The notes: generated by a model from the sequence alone, not told the origin. Shown: positions 25,566-34,816, counted from the first letter of the stretch. The stretch is DNA of 64,000 nucleotides from Oscillospiraceae bacterium (GCA_015067435.1 SVMM01000012.1:44908-108907); one strand, 5' to 3'. A program made the numbers and translations.

Positions 25566-26954
25566 TCAATCGGTGTTTTGTATTGTCATTTCGCGCTTCC
25601 AGCGCTCGCCGCGATAGCGGTGCGCCATCAGCGCGAAACGCGTCAGATTGTCCGCGACCATACAGCCCCACACCGCCGTCAGGCCAAGGTGCAGACGCGT
25701 CACACACAGCCAGGTGCAGAAGATGCGGACGCCCCACATGGAGAAGATGGAAAACAGCAGCGGCATACGCACATCCCCCGCGCCGTTGAAAACACCCTCC
25801 AGAATGATGAGCGCCGCGAAAAACGGTTCAGAAACCGAAACAAGGCGCAGCACCCTCGCGCCGAGCGCGATGACCGCGGGATCGGGCGTGAAGATGCCCA
25901 TAAAAAACGCCGGATACAGGAACAGAAACAGGCTGAGCGCGGACATCAGCGTCACCGCGATCAGGATGACGGCCATCGAGTGATCCATCATTTTTCTTTC
26001 GTCCCTTGCACCGTAGTAGCGTCCCGTCAGCGTGGACGCAGCCGTCTGCATCCCGTAACCCGGAATGTAAAACACCTGCTCGGCGGTGATCGCGATGGCG
26101 TGTGCGGCGACCGCTATCGTTCCCAGCTTTGCAACCATGGCGGTAAAGACCACCTGCCCCAGCATGGAAACGATGTGTTCGGCGGCAATCGGCGTGCTGA
26201 TGCCGAGGCATCGGCGCAGCATCTCCCGGTCCGGAACCGGCTTGAGCCCGCCGAGCCGCGGGCTCCGTTCCGCCGCCGCGAACATCCACACGCCGCCCAC
26301 AACGTAGGATACCGCTGTGGCGATCGCAGCTCCGGTCACGCCCAATCCTGCGCCCCAGACGGCAATCTCCGCTGCGCCGAGCTTCAGCGTCTGCGGTTCG
26401 TTGATCAGCAGGAAATTGAGCGCAATGTTGACGGTGTTCATCACAAGGTCGATCCACATCGGCGTCTTCGTGTCACCCGCCGCGCGCAGCGCGGCGGCAA
26501 AAATGACGGCGGATGCACGAAAAAGCATGGGTGTGCAGATAATGAAGAAATAGCGTTCCGCGTCGGATCGAATGGCGGCGTCCGCTCCAAGCCAAACCGG
26601 AAGAAAGGGACTGATCGAGAGCGTCAGTACCGTCATCACTGCTCCCGCGACGAGCACCAGCAGGAGCGACTGACCCGCGGCGCGCTCCGCGCGTTCCTGA
26701 TCCTCCGCCCCCAGCGCCTGCGAAACGCACGTCAAAACGCCTACCCCAAGCGCCCAAAGCGGCGCGTTGACCAGCCATGTGGTCGTGGCGGTCAGCCCGA
26801 CCGCCGCAGACGCTTCCGCGCCCAAGCGTCCGACCTGCGCAGTATCCACATACTGCACCAGCGTCTGAAGCGCGGTTTCCGTTACGGTGGGCCACGCGAG
26901 ACGGAAGATCCGTCGCCGTAGCTCCCTGTCCTGCAAAACGCTCAGAAAGCTCAC
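25566..26954 (-). CDS. MATE-family efflux transporter
   Basis: 462 residues, a normal MATE length with about twelve membrane segments. Starts at a GTG (26954) overlapping the amidohydrolase stop as GTGA, so translation is probably coupled. Motifs include LAWPTVTETALQTLVQYVDTA and GVGVLTCVSQALGAEDQE. It would exchange Na+ or H+ for a cationic compound. Its place between an amidohydrolase and sugar enzymes suggests export of a product or toxic analogue handled by that operon; this is inference. Confidence 0.9.
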   Translation of the reverse strand: MSFLSVLQDRELRRRIFRLAWPTVTETALQTLVQYVDTAQVGRLGAEASAAVGLTATTTWLVNAPLWALGVGVLTCVSQALGAEDQERAERAAGQSLLLVLVAGAVMTVLTLSISPFLPVWLGADAAIRSDAERYFFIICTPMLFRASAVIFAAALRAAGDTKTPMWIDLVMNTVNIALNFLLINEPQTLKLGAAEIAVWGAGLGVTGAAIATAVSYVVGGVWMFAAAERSPRLGGLKPVPDREMLRRCLGISTPIAAEHIVSMLGQVVFTAMVAKLGTIAVAAHAIAITAEQVFYIPGYGMQTAASTLTGRYYGARDERKMMDHSMAVILIAVTLMSALSLFLFLYPAFFMGIFTPDPAVIALGARVLRLVSVSEPFFAALIILEGVFNGAGDVRMPLLFSIFSMWGVRIFCTWLCVTRLHLGLTAVWGCMVADNLTRFALMAHRYRGERWKREMTIQNTD

Positions 26955-28249
26955 TTCCGGTATACCATTCTGCCATCCACCAGCGTCAGCACGGCGGACA
27001 GGCCGCGCGCGTCCTCCGCCGGCGTTGTAAAGATGTTGCCGGAAAGAACGGCGATGTCTGCCCGCTTCCCGTTCTCCAGCGTGCCCAGCTCATTTTCGCG
27101 CATGAGCGCGTAGGCACCGCCGCGTGTCCACGCGGTCATCAACTCCTCCGTCGTGAGCATGTTCTGCCGGTTGAACGGCTCGCCGCCCTCGGGGAAGTAC
27201 CCGCCCACGGCGCAGTATACGGATTCCGGAATATCGTCGAGCAGAAGCGGAAGATCCGTGCCGCAGCTCAGCGGTACGCCGCTGTCCGCCATCTTCCGGC
27301 GGTTCCAGTAGTACCGTCCCCGCTCCATTCCGATCTTCTCACGGATCATCTGCAGTTTCTCCTCCCGCCGCGCAATTGACTGAATCTGCGGATAGATCTC
27401 GGCGATGGCGCCAAGCCGTCCCATGCGCTCCAGATCGGCAGGATCGCTGAACTCCAGATCCGTGATCGCATGGCGGTTGACCAGCCTCCCGCTTTCATCT
27501 TGCCGGCATGTCTCGTAGATATCCAGCACCCTTGCGATTGCGGCGTCTCCTTGCGCGTGCAGGGAAAATCGGAAACCTGCCTTGTCCGCGGCGCGCACCT
27601 CCGCGGCAATGGCGTCCCAGTCGATGGAAAGCACACAGGTCGTGCCGCCCGCGCACGAATAAGGCTGCTTCAAATCCCCCTCAAGCTGGCTGATCGAGCC
27701 GTCCGTCATGCGATTGAAACCGGAAAAGCGCACGAAAGCGCCCCGAAAACGCTCCTGCATCGCTCTGCCGAAGGCAAGATCCATCGGCCTGCCCGCCGGT
27801 TGGCTCATAAAGCTCACACGCAGGCTCAGCCCGTCCTTTCTCTCCCATTCGTCCAGCAATTCCGTAAATCCCGAGAAGTCGTCAAAGCCCATTTCCTTGA
27901 CAGACGTGACGCCCCTTGCGTTGAGCATTGCCATGTACTCCCGGAAAAGAGGCTCGATCTTCTCCCGGTTCCCGAGAAGAGCCGGATGGTTGGAAACGTC
28001 CTCCGGGTCGACGCTTTCCCGCTGCGCGGCCCAGCCGGTAAAAAAGCAGTGGACATCGACAAAGCCGGGAGAAACGGTTTTGTCCCCAAACTCCAGCGTC
28101 TCGGTTTCCGGGCCGTTCATCCATGCGGGCGGCGCGCCGTACCCGACGTCCAGAATATGCCCGCCGCTTACGGCGACATAGCCTGAAAACGGCGCTTTAC
28201 CCGTCGCGGTAAATATGCAGTCGGAACGCAGAATGATATCTGCCGTCAT
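26951..28249 (-). CDS. YtcJ-like amidohydrolase with an altered metal-binding motif
   Basis: 432 residues. Amidohydrolase family 3 layout: an N-terminal beta region (DIILRSDCIFTATGKAPF), PGFVDVHCFFTGW, FSLHAQGDAAIARVLDIYE, SCGTDLPLLLDDIP and the C-terminal GTLENGKRADIAVLSGNIF. The usual HxH metal pair of this superfamily is H-C-F here, so one ligand is missing. The second His region is NRHAITDLEF. The substrate is unknown. First gene of the minus-strand operon, with AGGAG 11 bases before the ATG at 28249. Confidence 0.82.
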   Translation of the reverse strand: MTADIILRSDCIFTATGKAPFSGYVAVSGGHILDVGYGAPPAWMNGPETETLEFGDKTVSPGFVDVHCFFTGWAAQRESVDPEDVSNHPALLGNREKIEPLFREYMAMLNARGVTSVKEMGFDDFSGFTELLDEWERKDGLSLRVSFMSQPAGRPMDLAFGRAMQERFRGAFVRFSGFNRMTDGSISQLEGDLKQPYSCAGGTTCVLSIDWDAIAAEVRAADKAGFRFSLHAQGDAAIARVLDIYETCRQDESGRLVNRHAITDLEFSDPADLERMGRLGAIAEIYPQIQSIARREEKLQMIREKIGMERGRYYWNRRKMADSGVPLSCGTDLPLLLDDIPESVYCAVGGYFPEGGEPFNRQNMLTTEELMTAWTRGGAYALMRENELGTLENGKRADIAVLSGNIFTTPAEDARGLSAVLTLVDGRMVYRK

Positions 28250-28292
28250 GCTGTATCACGCTCCTAACAGTATTATTTCGTGCCAATAAACG

Positions 28293-28334
28293 CGCAGAAG
28301 CCGTACCGCTTGTCATGGCGGCACGGCTTCTGCG
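28293..28334. other. Large hairpin in the divergent intergenic region
   Basis: A 12-bp perfect inverted repeat (CGCAGAAGCCGT at 28293-28304 and its complement at 28323-28334) with further pairing inside (CCGC with GCGG). It lies between the start of the minus operon (28249) and the frl promoter (28644), with no T-run on either side, so it may be a leader structure of the amidohydrolase mRNA or a protein-binding site. Confidence 0.5.
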
Positions 28335-28504
28335 TTTCGCTCTCAGAAGCACTCAAAAGAAAAAATGGGGGACGCCCGCGGGTTTGCACACACCCTTGAG
28401 CGCAGCGCAAGCTTACCATACGCAAACGCGATGTGCAAGAGGCCGGGACGCATTTCGGAGCAATGAACAGAAAATGCGAAAAACGCTTGTGTTTTGCGAC
28501 AAAA

Positions 28505-28694
28505 CCGGTATGAAAACAGCTGCCGACGACGTCCCAATTCGTCGGCCATCGCTCCGGAATTGGTATGAAATCGCTTTTTACATTTACAACACTTTGGTTG
28601 AAAGCTGCAAAAATCGGTATGAAAATTCATTCCTGTTGTGGAGTTGACGGGCGGTCGTTCTGTCCATATAATAGTGGGCAGATTGGTATGAAAA
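28505..28694 (+). promoter_or_regulatory. Four operator-like copies of GGTATGAAA before the frl operon
   Basis: GGTATGAAA starts at 28507, 28562, 28616 and 28685, always on the plus strand and preceded by an A/T-rich triplet plus pyrimidine (CC, TT, TC, TT). The third copy lies just upstream of the -35 element and the fourth just after the -10. Two exact and one imperfect further copies lie upstream of oppA. Arrays like this mark binding by one regulator; the local GntR proteins are the candidates. Confidence 0.75.
28644..28672 (+). promoter_or_regulatory. Sigma-A promoter of the frl operon
   Basis: TTGACG (28644-28649), a 17-base spacer and TATAAT (28667-28672). Near-consensus. Transcription would start at about 28679, next to the fourth GGTATGAAA copy, 53 bases before the first start codon. 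Confidence 0.85.
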
Positions 28695-28731
28695 ACTTAT
28701 TAACTTATCTGCTTAGAAACGAGAGGGGGCA

Positions 28732-29580
28732 ATGCCGAAGATGAAGGCTGCCATGATCGGCGACAACTGTGTCGACGTTTACCGCCTGATCGACGGGAAG
28801 GAGGTCAACCGCCGCTATCCCACCGGGAATGTGGTGGACACCGGCGTCAACCTGCAAAAGCTGGGTGTGCCGACGTCGATCATCAGTACCACAGGAGACG
28901 ACGAAAACGGCGCGTGGATGCGCCGCGCGCTGACCGCCGAGGGGCTGGAGCTCAGCCACTTCAAGACCGGCCATGGGCCCACGGCGATCACCTATATGGA
29001 TATGGACGGCACGGAGCGCGTCCACGGCGAATATGAGGAGGGCGTATTGGAGCACATCGTCTTCGACGCGGACGACATTGCCTTTGCGGCGGGCCACGAC
29101 CTTGTCCACACGGCGCTGTGGGGCAGGGCGGACGGCGTGCTCGGCGCGATCCGGGCGGCAAACCCCGCCGTGCGGATCAGCTTCGACTACTGCGACCGCC
29201 TGTCGGACCCGATCATCGAGCGGACGCTTCCGTATGTGGACTACGGCTTTTTCTCCTGCCACGACCGGGAGGACGCGTTTGTGCGGGACTTCCTGACGGA
29301 CAAAACCGAGCGCGGGATGAAGGTCGCGGTCGCCACCTTCGGCGAGCGGGGCAGCCTCGCCTTCGACGGTAACCGTTTCATCTCCTGCCCCGCAGCCCAC
29401 GCAGCGCGCGTGGTCAACACCGTCGGCGCAGGCGACAGCTATATCGCGGGATTCCTCGCGGGCGTCCTGCGGGGGCTGCCGGTCGAAGCGTGCATGAAGC
29501 AGGGCGCGGAGGTCGCCGCGCGGGTCGTTCAGGTCTTTGAGCCGTGGGTCGGCGCGGCGGAAGGAGGAAACTCGACATGA
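28732..29580 (+). CDS. PfkB-family sugar kinase, fructoselysine-kinase-like (first copy)
   Basis: 282 residues. The opening MIGDNCVDVYRLID and the block GYEEGVL-type HGEYEEGVLEH match FrlD-type kinases; PfkB signature 2 is VNTVGAGDSYIAGF with the catalytic Asp. Family members phosphorylate the 6-OH of fructoselysine or related Amadori compounds. A second, closer FrlD homolog is at 33997, so this copy may take a different glycated amine. First gene after the frl promoter; its stop overlaps the frlC start as ATGA. Confidence 0.82.
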   Translation: MPKMKAAMIGDNCVDVYRLIDGKEVNRRYPTGNVVDTGVNLQKLGVPTSIISTTGDDENGAWMRRALTAEGLELSHFKTGHGPTAITYMDMDGTERVHGEYEEGVLEHIVFDADDIAFAAGHDLVHTALWGRADGVLGAIRAANPAVRISFDYCDRLSDPIIERTLPYVDYGFFSCHDREDAFVRDFLTDKTERGMKVAVATFGERGSLAFDGNRFISCPAAHAARVVNTVGAGDSYIAGFLAGVLRGLPVEACMKQGAEVAARVVQVFEPWVGAAEGGNST

Positions 29581-30431
29581 AAATCGGTATGTTTACGTCC
29601 GGCTACCAGCGTAACCCTTTGGAACACTGCTTTCAGGACGCGAGGGAGTTCGGCTACGACTACATCGAGCTCTGGGGCGGGCGGCCGCACGCCTACGCGC
29701 CGGATCTCAGGGCGGGCGAGATGGCGGCGCTGCGCACGCTCATCGACCGGTATGAAATGCCGGTCACGGGCTACACGCCGGAGCACAACGCCTATCCCTA
29801 CAATTACATGATCGGCTCCGAGGCGCAGCGCGAGGACGCCGTGCGCTATTTGAAGCTGTGCCTCGATATGGCGAAGGAGATGGGCGCGGAGTTCATGCTC
29901 ACAAGCCCCGCAAACGGCGGGTATCTCGCCACCTATGATGAGCTGTGGCCGCGTCTGGAAAAAACGCTGCGCGAGCTGGGCGATTACGCCGCGAAGTTGG
30001 AGATCAAGCTGACCGTCGAGCCGCTGACGCCGTATGAATCAAACTTTTTCACGCGCGCGAACGACCTGGCCGAGCTGTTCCGGCGCATCGACAACCCGTG
30101 GCTTGTCGGCATGTGCGACGTGGTTCCGCCCTTCGTACAGCACGAGAGCATCATGGCGTACTTCGACAAGCTGGGGAAGAAGATGGATCACATGCACATC
30201 ATCGACGGTGAGCAGGGAACCGACAGCCATATCCTGCCCGGCGAGGGCGCGATCCCGCTGCCGGAGCTGTTCTGCGAGCTCCGGCGTATCGGCTGGGACG
30301 GTACCGCCACGCTGGAGCTGGTGACCGGCTACATCAACGAGCCGCGATTTTACGCGCGCCGCGCGTTGGAAAACGTCCGCGCCATGATGGCGCGCGCGGG
30401 TTATCAGGAGGAGGCGCGGCATGTTCATTGA
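29577..30431 (+). CDS. frlC: FrlC-like fructoselysine 3-epimerase
   Basis: 284 residues, TIM-barrel sugar-isomerase fold. It closely follows E. coli FrlC block by block: MKIGMFTSGYQRNPLEH, YIELWGGRPHAYAPDL, GYTPEHNAYPYNYMIG, EPLTPYESN, SIMAYFDKLGKKMDHMHI, LPGEGAIPLPEL and MNEPR-like YINEPRFYARRALE. FrlC interconverts psicoselysine and fructoselysine using a divalent metal. ATGA overlap with the kinase upstream, and 11-base overlap with the next gene. Confidence 0.9.
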   Translation: MKIGMFTSGYQRNPLEHCFQDAREFGYDYIELWGGRPHAYAPDLRAGEMAALRTLIDRYEMPVTGYTPEHNAYPYNYMIGSEAQREDAVRYLKLCLDMAKEMGAEFMLTSPANGGYLATYDELWPRLEKTLRELGDYAAKLEIKLTVEPLTPYESNFFTRANDLAELFRRIDNPWLVGMCDVVPPFVQHESIMAYFDKLGKKMDHMHIIDGEQGTDSHILPGEGAIPLPELFCELRRIGWDGTATLELVTGYINEPRFYARRALENVRAMMARAGYQEEARHVH

Positions 30432-31269
30432 CGTCCATGTGCATCCCGCGTTTTTTGAGCCGATCAACGGCGACGGCGCGCGCGAGCAGATGCGCCACGA
30501 CGCGCTGGATATCCACAAAAACGGCGTCGCTCCGCTGGAACACATCTTCAACCAGATGGCGTGCGCCGGGCTCGACAAGCTGTGCCTTCTGCCGCAGGAC
30601 TATACCGCGCGCCTCGGCTGCGCGGTCGTGGAGAACGAGGAGATCCGGCGGCTCGTCGACCTCGCGCCGGAGCGGTTCATCGGCTTTGCCTCGGTCGACC
30701 CCATGGACAAGGACGCGCCGGACAAGCTGGAGGACGCGTTTACGCGCCTCAAGCTGCGCGGGCTGAAGCTCCACCCCGGGCGGCAGCGCTTCCGTCCGGA
30801 CGACGCGCGGCTCGAACCGATCTACGCGGTCTGCGAGCGGTACGATCGCCCCGTGCTGTTCCACGCGGGCCTTTCGTGGGAGCCGGACACGCTGAGCGAG
30901 TACGGCCGGCCGCTGCTGTTCGAGCCGTTGGCGGAGTCGCATCCGCGCCTTCGCTTCTGCCTCGGACATTTCGGCTGGCCGTGGGTGCGGGAGACTGCCA
31001 TGCTGCTGCTCAAATATCCCAACGTCTACGCGGATACCGCGTGTCTCTACTTTGACAGCGCGCTGGAATTCTACACGCAGACCTTCACGCGGGATATCCC
31101 GGTCACGTGGATCGACCGTTCGCTGCGGCATCAGGTGATGTTCGGCTCCAACAACCCGCGCTTTGAGCAGATCCGCATGGCGGACGCCATCGGGCGCATC
31201 GGACTGCGGGACAGCACGCTCTCGCTCATCCGAGGGGAGAACGCCGCCGTGTTTCTCGGCGGCCTGTAA
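30421..31269 (+). CDS. Amidohydrolase-2 family TIM-barrel hydrolase
   Basis: 282 residues. Opens with the metal motif MFIDVHVHPAFF, then GFASVDPMDKDAPDKLE, GLKLHPGRQRF, CLGHFGWPWVRETAMLL and MFGSNNPRFEQIRM, a normal PF04909 arrangement. Such enzymes are hydrolases or decarboxylases. The link to Amadori products is not obvious: removal of a carboxyl or an amide bond from the glycated substrate is possible. It overlaps frlC by 11 bases, so it belongs to the operon. Confidence 0.82.
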   Translation: MFIDVHVHPAFFEPINGDGAREQMRHDALDIHKNGVAPLEHIFNQMACAGLDKLCLLPQDYTARLGCAVVENEEIRRLVDLAPERFIGFASVDPMDKDAPDKLEDAFTRLKLRGLKLHPGRQRFRPDDARLEPIYAVCERYDRPVLFHAGLSWEPDTLSEYGRPLLFEPLAESHPRLRFCLGHFGWPWVRETAMLLLKYPNVYADTACLYFDSALEFYTQTFTRDIPVTWIDRSLRHQVMFGSNNPRFEQIRMADAIGRIGLRDSTLSLIRGENAAVFLGGL

Positions 31270-31282
31270 GGAGGGCGGCACG

Positions 31283-31708
31283 ATGTATGTGAAAACCATT
31301 TTACTCCGCACGAAAACATACAACGAAATGACGGTGCTCACGCCCCTCGTTGAGGAGATCGTCGCGGAAAGCGGCGTTCGGCAGGGCATGGTTACCGTTC
31401 TGACCAAGCATACCACCACCGGGGTCACGGTAAACGAGGCGCTGGAATGTCTGGAAAGCGACATTCAGAACGCGCTTGCTCTCTTCGCCCCTGAGGACAG
31501 GCCCTACAGTCACGCGCGGATGCTGCGCGACTACGGTTCCACGGCGGGCAACCCCACTGGGCACCTCAAGGCGATGCTCACGGGCAACCACTGCCACTTT
31601 CCCGTTGTGGACGGCAAGATGATCCGCGGCGGAGCGCAGGACATCTGGTTCTGCGAGTTCGACGGCCCCGCGCAGCGGAATATTCTGGTTCTGGTGGAGG
31701 GTGAATGA
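31283..31708 (+). CDS. YjbQ/UPF0047 family protein
   Basis: 141 residues. The UPF0047 signature is clear: VRQGMVTVLTKHTTTGVTVNE, SHARMLRDYGSTAGNPTGHL and GNHCHFPVVDGKMIRGGAQD, with the conserved His residues. YjbQ proteins have been linked to a weak thiamine-phosphate synthase activity, but their true role is unclear. Ribosome site AAGGAGG directly upstream. It is placed between the amidohydrolase and frlA in the frl operon. Confidence 0.87.
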   Translation: MYVKTILLRTKTYNEMTVLTPLVEEIVAESGVRQGMVTVLTKHTTTGVTVNEALECLESDIQNALALFAPEDRPYSHARMLRDYGSTAGNPTGHLKAMLTGNHCHFPVVDGKMIRGGAQDIWFCEFDGPAQRNILVLVEGE

Positions 31709-31865
31709 CATTTGGTTTCATCGCGGAGGACGCGGCACGGACTTCGCTTTGATGAACCGCTTTCGGAAGATCAAAAGAAAAAGAGGGTATATCCCGGCGA
31801 TCCATTCACACAGCGCGGACGGTGTGCACAGCCGGACCGAAATCTTATTTTGTAGGAGGGACATC

Positions 31866-33215
31866 ATGTCCGAAAACAGCAAAGAATTGGGCCGAAAACT
31901 AGGCCTTGGCGCCGTCATCGCGCTGGGCGTCGGCACCACGGTGGGCTCCGGCATCTTCTCCTCCCTGTCCGAGGTCGCGAACGCCGCCGGCAGTTCCCTG
32001 TTTCTGGTGCTGGCGTTCATTCTGGGCGGCCTGCTCCAGATCCCCGCGAACTTCTGCTACGCGGAGCTTGCCTCCGCCTTCCCCGAGGACGGCGGCCAGT
32101 ATGTCTACTTCCGTGAGGCGGGTTCCCGTCCGATGGCGTTTCTGTGCGGTTGGATCAGCTTCTGGGCGACCGATCCGCCGTCCATCTCCATCATGGCTCT
32201 TGCCATTGTGAACCATTTGGCGTATTTTCTTCCTATACACGGTCTTGCGCTGCGGTTCATCGCCGTCGCGTTCGTGCTGCTCTTCATGTGCATCCATCTG
32301 CGCAGCGTGGAGGCGGGCGGCGCGTTCCAGACCTTCATCACCGCGCTCAAGATCCTGCCCTTCGCTCTGATCATTGGCATCGGGCTGTTCAACCTCAACG
32401 GCGGTCTGCTGCTCTCCTCCGAGCGTCTGGCCGGCACGACCGCCACCGGCATCGCCGCGCTGGTCGCCGGTATTGCCTCCACCACCTGGTCCTATGACGG
32501 CATGGGCGCCGCATGCTATATGTCCGGCGAGATCAAAGACCCGCACAGGAACATGCCGCTCGGCCTGATCCTGACCGCGATCGTCGTGCTCGTGCTCTAC
32601 GGCGGGCTGACCTTCGTCGCCTCCGGCATCCTGACTGTGGACGAGCTCGCCGCCTCCGACGCGCCGATTGCGCTGCTCGCCTCCAAGCTGCCCGGCATCG
32701 GCCACTTCGCCGGCACCGCCGTGGCCATCATGGCGATCATCGTGGTCATCGGCTCGCTTTCGAGTTGCATCATGTATCAGCCCCGCATTGAGTATGCTAT
32801 GGCAAAGGACAACCTGTTCTTCCAGTCCTTTGCCAAGGTCCACCCGAAGTTTGAAACCCCTTATTTCTCCATCATCGTCCAATGCGCCGTGGCAATCGTG
32901 CTCATCTTTGCCACCAGCCTTTCGGATCTGCTCGGCTACTTCACGATGGTCGCGCTGTTCAAGAACGTCGCCACATTCTGCACGATCTTTGTCCTGCGCA
33001 AGAAGGAGCACTATAAGCCCACCTACAAGATGCCCGGCGGCTATATCATGCCGATCATTGCCAGCTTTATGACGCTGACGCTGATTTGGGGCGAGCTGAC
33101 CTACGCACCCGTTCCCGCCATTCTCTGCGCGGTGATTGCCATCGGCACGGGCCTGCCCGCTTTCTACTTCTGGGATCGCAGGAACAGGAAGGACAACGCC
33201 GGAACGGCGTCCTGA
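31866..33215 (+). CDS. frlA: FrlA-like fructoselysine/APC permease
   Basis: 449 residues, twelve membrane segments, APC superfamily. It follows E. coli FrlA closely: GVGTTVGSGIFSSLSEVANA, GSRPMAFLCGWISFWATD, HLRSVEAGGAFQTFITALK, TWSYDGMGAACYMSGEIKDP, GSLSSCIMYQPRIEYAMAKD and IGTGLPAFYFWDRR. It would import fructoselysine or related Amadori amino acids. The ATG at 31866 has TAGGAGG upstream; the frame is open 55 codons further but without a ribosome site. The 157-base gap before it holds no gene I can support. Confidence 0.92.
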   Translation: MSENSKELGRKLGLGAVIALGVGTTVGSGIFSSLSEVANAAGSSLFLVLAFILGGLLQIPANFCYAELASAFPEDGGQYVYFREAGSRPMAFLCGWISFWATDPPSISIMALAIVNHLAYFLPIHGLALRFIAVAFVLLFMCIHLRSVEAGGAFQTFITALKILPFALIIGIGLFNLNGGLLLSSERLAGTTATGIAALVAGIASTTWSYDGMGAACYMSGEIKDPHRNMPLGLILTAIVVLVLYGGLTFVASGILTVDELAASDAPIALLASKLPGIGHFAGTAVAIMAIIVVIGSLSSCIMYQPRIEYAMAKDNLFFQSFAKVHPKFETPYFSIIVQCAVAIVLIFATSLSDLLGYFTMVALFKNVATFCTIFVLRKKEHYKPTYKMPGGYIMPIIASFMTLTLIWGELTYAPVPAILCAVIAIGTGLPAFYFWDRRNRKDNAGTAS

Positions 33216-33247
33216 ATACAAAACACAACCTGAAGGGAGTGCTTGCC

Positions 33248-34000
33248 ATGCGGCAGAAACGCGAGCTCCGTCCCCGCGAGGAAGCGGAGGAGCTGATCGA
33301 ATGCTATATCCGGAGCCAGAACCTTTCTCCGCATGACAAGCTGCCCAGCGAGCGCTCCATGTGCGAAATGTGGGACGTGAACCGCAGCACGCTGCGCACC
33401 GCCCTGCGTCGGCTGACCGAGGAGGGCCTGCTCTACAGCGTCCTCGGTTCCGGCACCTTCGTCGCCCCGCTCAAGCTGGAGCGGAGGTTACAGGACGCCC
33501 GCTCCCTCACGGAGGCGGCAAAGGACGCCGGCCGTGTGCTGTGGAGCCGCGTGCTGGAGATGGAGCTGACGGAAAGCGACGAGTCCGTCTCCAAAAAGCT
33601 CGGCTGCGAGCCGGGGCGTCCGGTCTTCTATCTGCGGCGGCTGCGCATGATCGACAGCGTGCCCTTCACGATCGAGACCTGCTGGCTCGACCACGAGCTT
33701 TGCCGCGGCGTTGAAGCCCATGACTTTGCGAGCGAGTCCCTGTACCATGTGCTCGAACAGGCGGGCGTCCGCCTGACGCACGGTCGCGAGAGCATCGGCA
33801 TCACCTATGCCAACGAGGAGGAATCCAGACTCCTCCGGCTTTCCGAGGGCGACGCGCTGTTCTATCTGAGCGGGATCAGCATGGACGAGGGCGGCAGGGT
33901 CGTGGAGGCGTTCAAATCCGTCTCCTTGCCGGACAAGGTGCGCTTCTCCGGCACGCTGCGCCGGACATCCAGAAAAGCGGAAGGAAGTGACGCAAAATGA
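33248..34000 (+). CDS. GntR/HutC-family regulator, type A
   Basis: 250 residues. N-terminal winged helix with LPSERSMCEMWDVNRSTLRT and a UTRA effector domain from about 80 (GRPVFYLRRLRMIDSVPFTIE). HutC-type regulators bind a sugar or amino-acid derivative in the UTRA domain and repress or activate the adjacent operon, as E. coli FrlR does. A close paralog with the same DNA-recognition helix style (RDMCAMWSLNRSTLR) is at 44298. Its stop overlaps the frlD start. Confidence 0.9.
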   Translation: MRQKRELRPREEAEELIECYIRSQNLSPHDKLPSERSMCEMWDVNRSTLRTALRRLTEEGLLYSVLGSGTFVAPLKLERRLQDARSLTEAAKDAGRVLWSRVLEMELTESDESVSKKLGCEPGRPVFYLRRLRMIDSVPFTIETCWLDHELCRGVEAHDFASESLYHVLEQAGVRLTHGRESIGITYANEEESRLLRLSEGDALFYLSGISMDEGGRVVEAFKSVSLPDKVRFSGTLRRTSRKAEGSDAK

Positions 34001-34791
34001 GGCTGGCAGCGGTCGGCAGCAACTGCGTTGATTTTTATGAGAACATCGACGGCGGAAAGGGCTTTCCCGGCGGAGGGCCGGTCAACATGGCGGTCTACAC
34101 CGTCCGTCTGGGCGGCAGCGCCTCCTACGTCGGCCCCGTGGGCGACGACGCCTACGGCGCGCTGATGCGGGGCGCCGTGGCAGGAAAGGGCGTGGACGTC
34201 TCCCACCTCTATACGCGCTCCGGCTCGACCGCGGTCTCGCAGGTGCGCCTCGTCGATGGGGAACGCGTCTTCGGCGATTACGACGAAGGCGTGCTCGCGG
34301 ACTATGTGCTCTCGCCGGAGGACATCGACTTCATCTGCGGACACGATATCGTCGTATGCGACCTCTGGGGGAAGGTGGAAGGGCAGTTTCGCGAGCTGAA
34401 GGCGCGCGGGATGACGACGGCGTTCGACTGCGCCACGCGCCCCGACGATCCGGCGGCGCAGACCGCCATGCCCTACACCGATTACCTCTTTTTCTCTGGC
34501 GACGAGATGGACGCGGACGACATCTGCGAGCGGCTGGAGCGCTATCAGCGGCGCGGGCCGAAGCTGGTCGTCGCCATGCTGGGCGAGGCGGGAAGCATCT
34601 GCTACGACGGGACATCCTTCCACAAGTTCGGCATCGTCCCGTGCGAAAATGTTGTGGACACGATGGGCGCGGGGGACAGCTATATTGCGGGGTTTCTCTT
34701 CGGCATCTCGCAGGGGCTCCCCATCGAGGACTGTATGCGCATGGGCGCGGAGAACGCGACCGTGACGCTGGGCTATTTCGGCGGCTGGTAG
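33997..34791 (+). CDS. frlD: Fructoselysine 6-kinase (FrlD-like)
   Basis: 264 residues, PfkB family. Matches FrlD throughout: VGSNCVDFYENIDGGKGFPG, PVNMAVYTVRLGG, YVGPVGDDAYG, RVFGDYDEGVLADYVLS, VVCDLWGK and the catalytic DTMGAGDSYIAGF. It would make fructoselysine-6-phosphate from ATP. The second kinase in the operon (28732) shares the opening motif but has a longer N-terminal loop. ATGA overlap with the GntR gene before it. Confidence 0.92.
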   Translation: MRLAAVGSNCVDFYENIDGGKGFPGGGPVNMAVYTVRLGGSASYVGPVGDDAYGALMRGAVAGKGVDVSHLYTRSGSTAVSQVRLVDGERVFGDYDEGVLADYVLSPEDIDFICGHDIVVCDLWGKVEGQFRELKARGMTTAFDCATRPDDPAAQTAMPYTDYLFFSGDEMDADDICERLERYQRRGPKLVVAMLGEAGSICYDGTSFHKFGIVPCENVVDTMGAGDSYIAGFLFGISQGLPIEDCMRMGAENATVTLGYFGGW

Positions 34792-34816
34792 GCCGCGCAC
34801 GGAAGGAGGGGCGGGC

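Noticed and set aside
28250..28700. CRISPR-like array from the repeated GGTATGAAA
   Set aside because: Only about 10 bases repeat, spacing is 55, 54 and 69 bases, and no cas genes are present; an operator array fits better.
29746..29756. A further GGTATGAAA inside frlC
   Set aside because: It encodes part of the protein (Asp-Arg-Tyr-Glu-Met) and lies far from any promoter; taken as chance.
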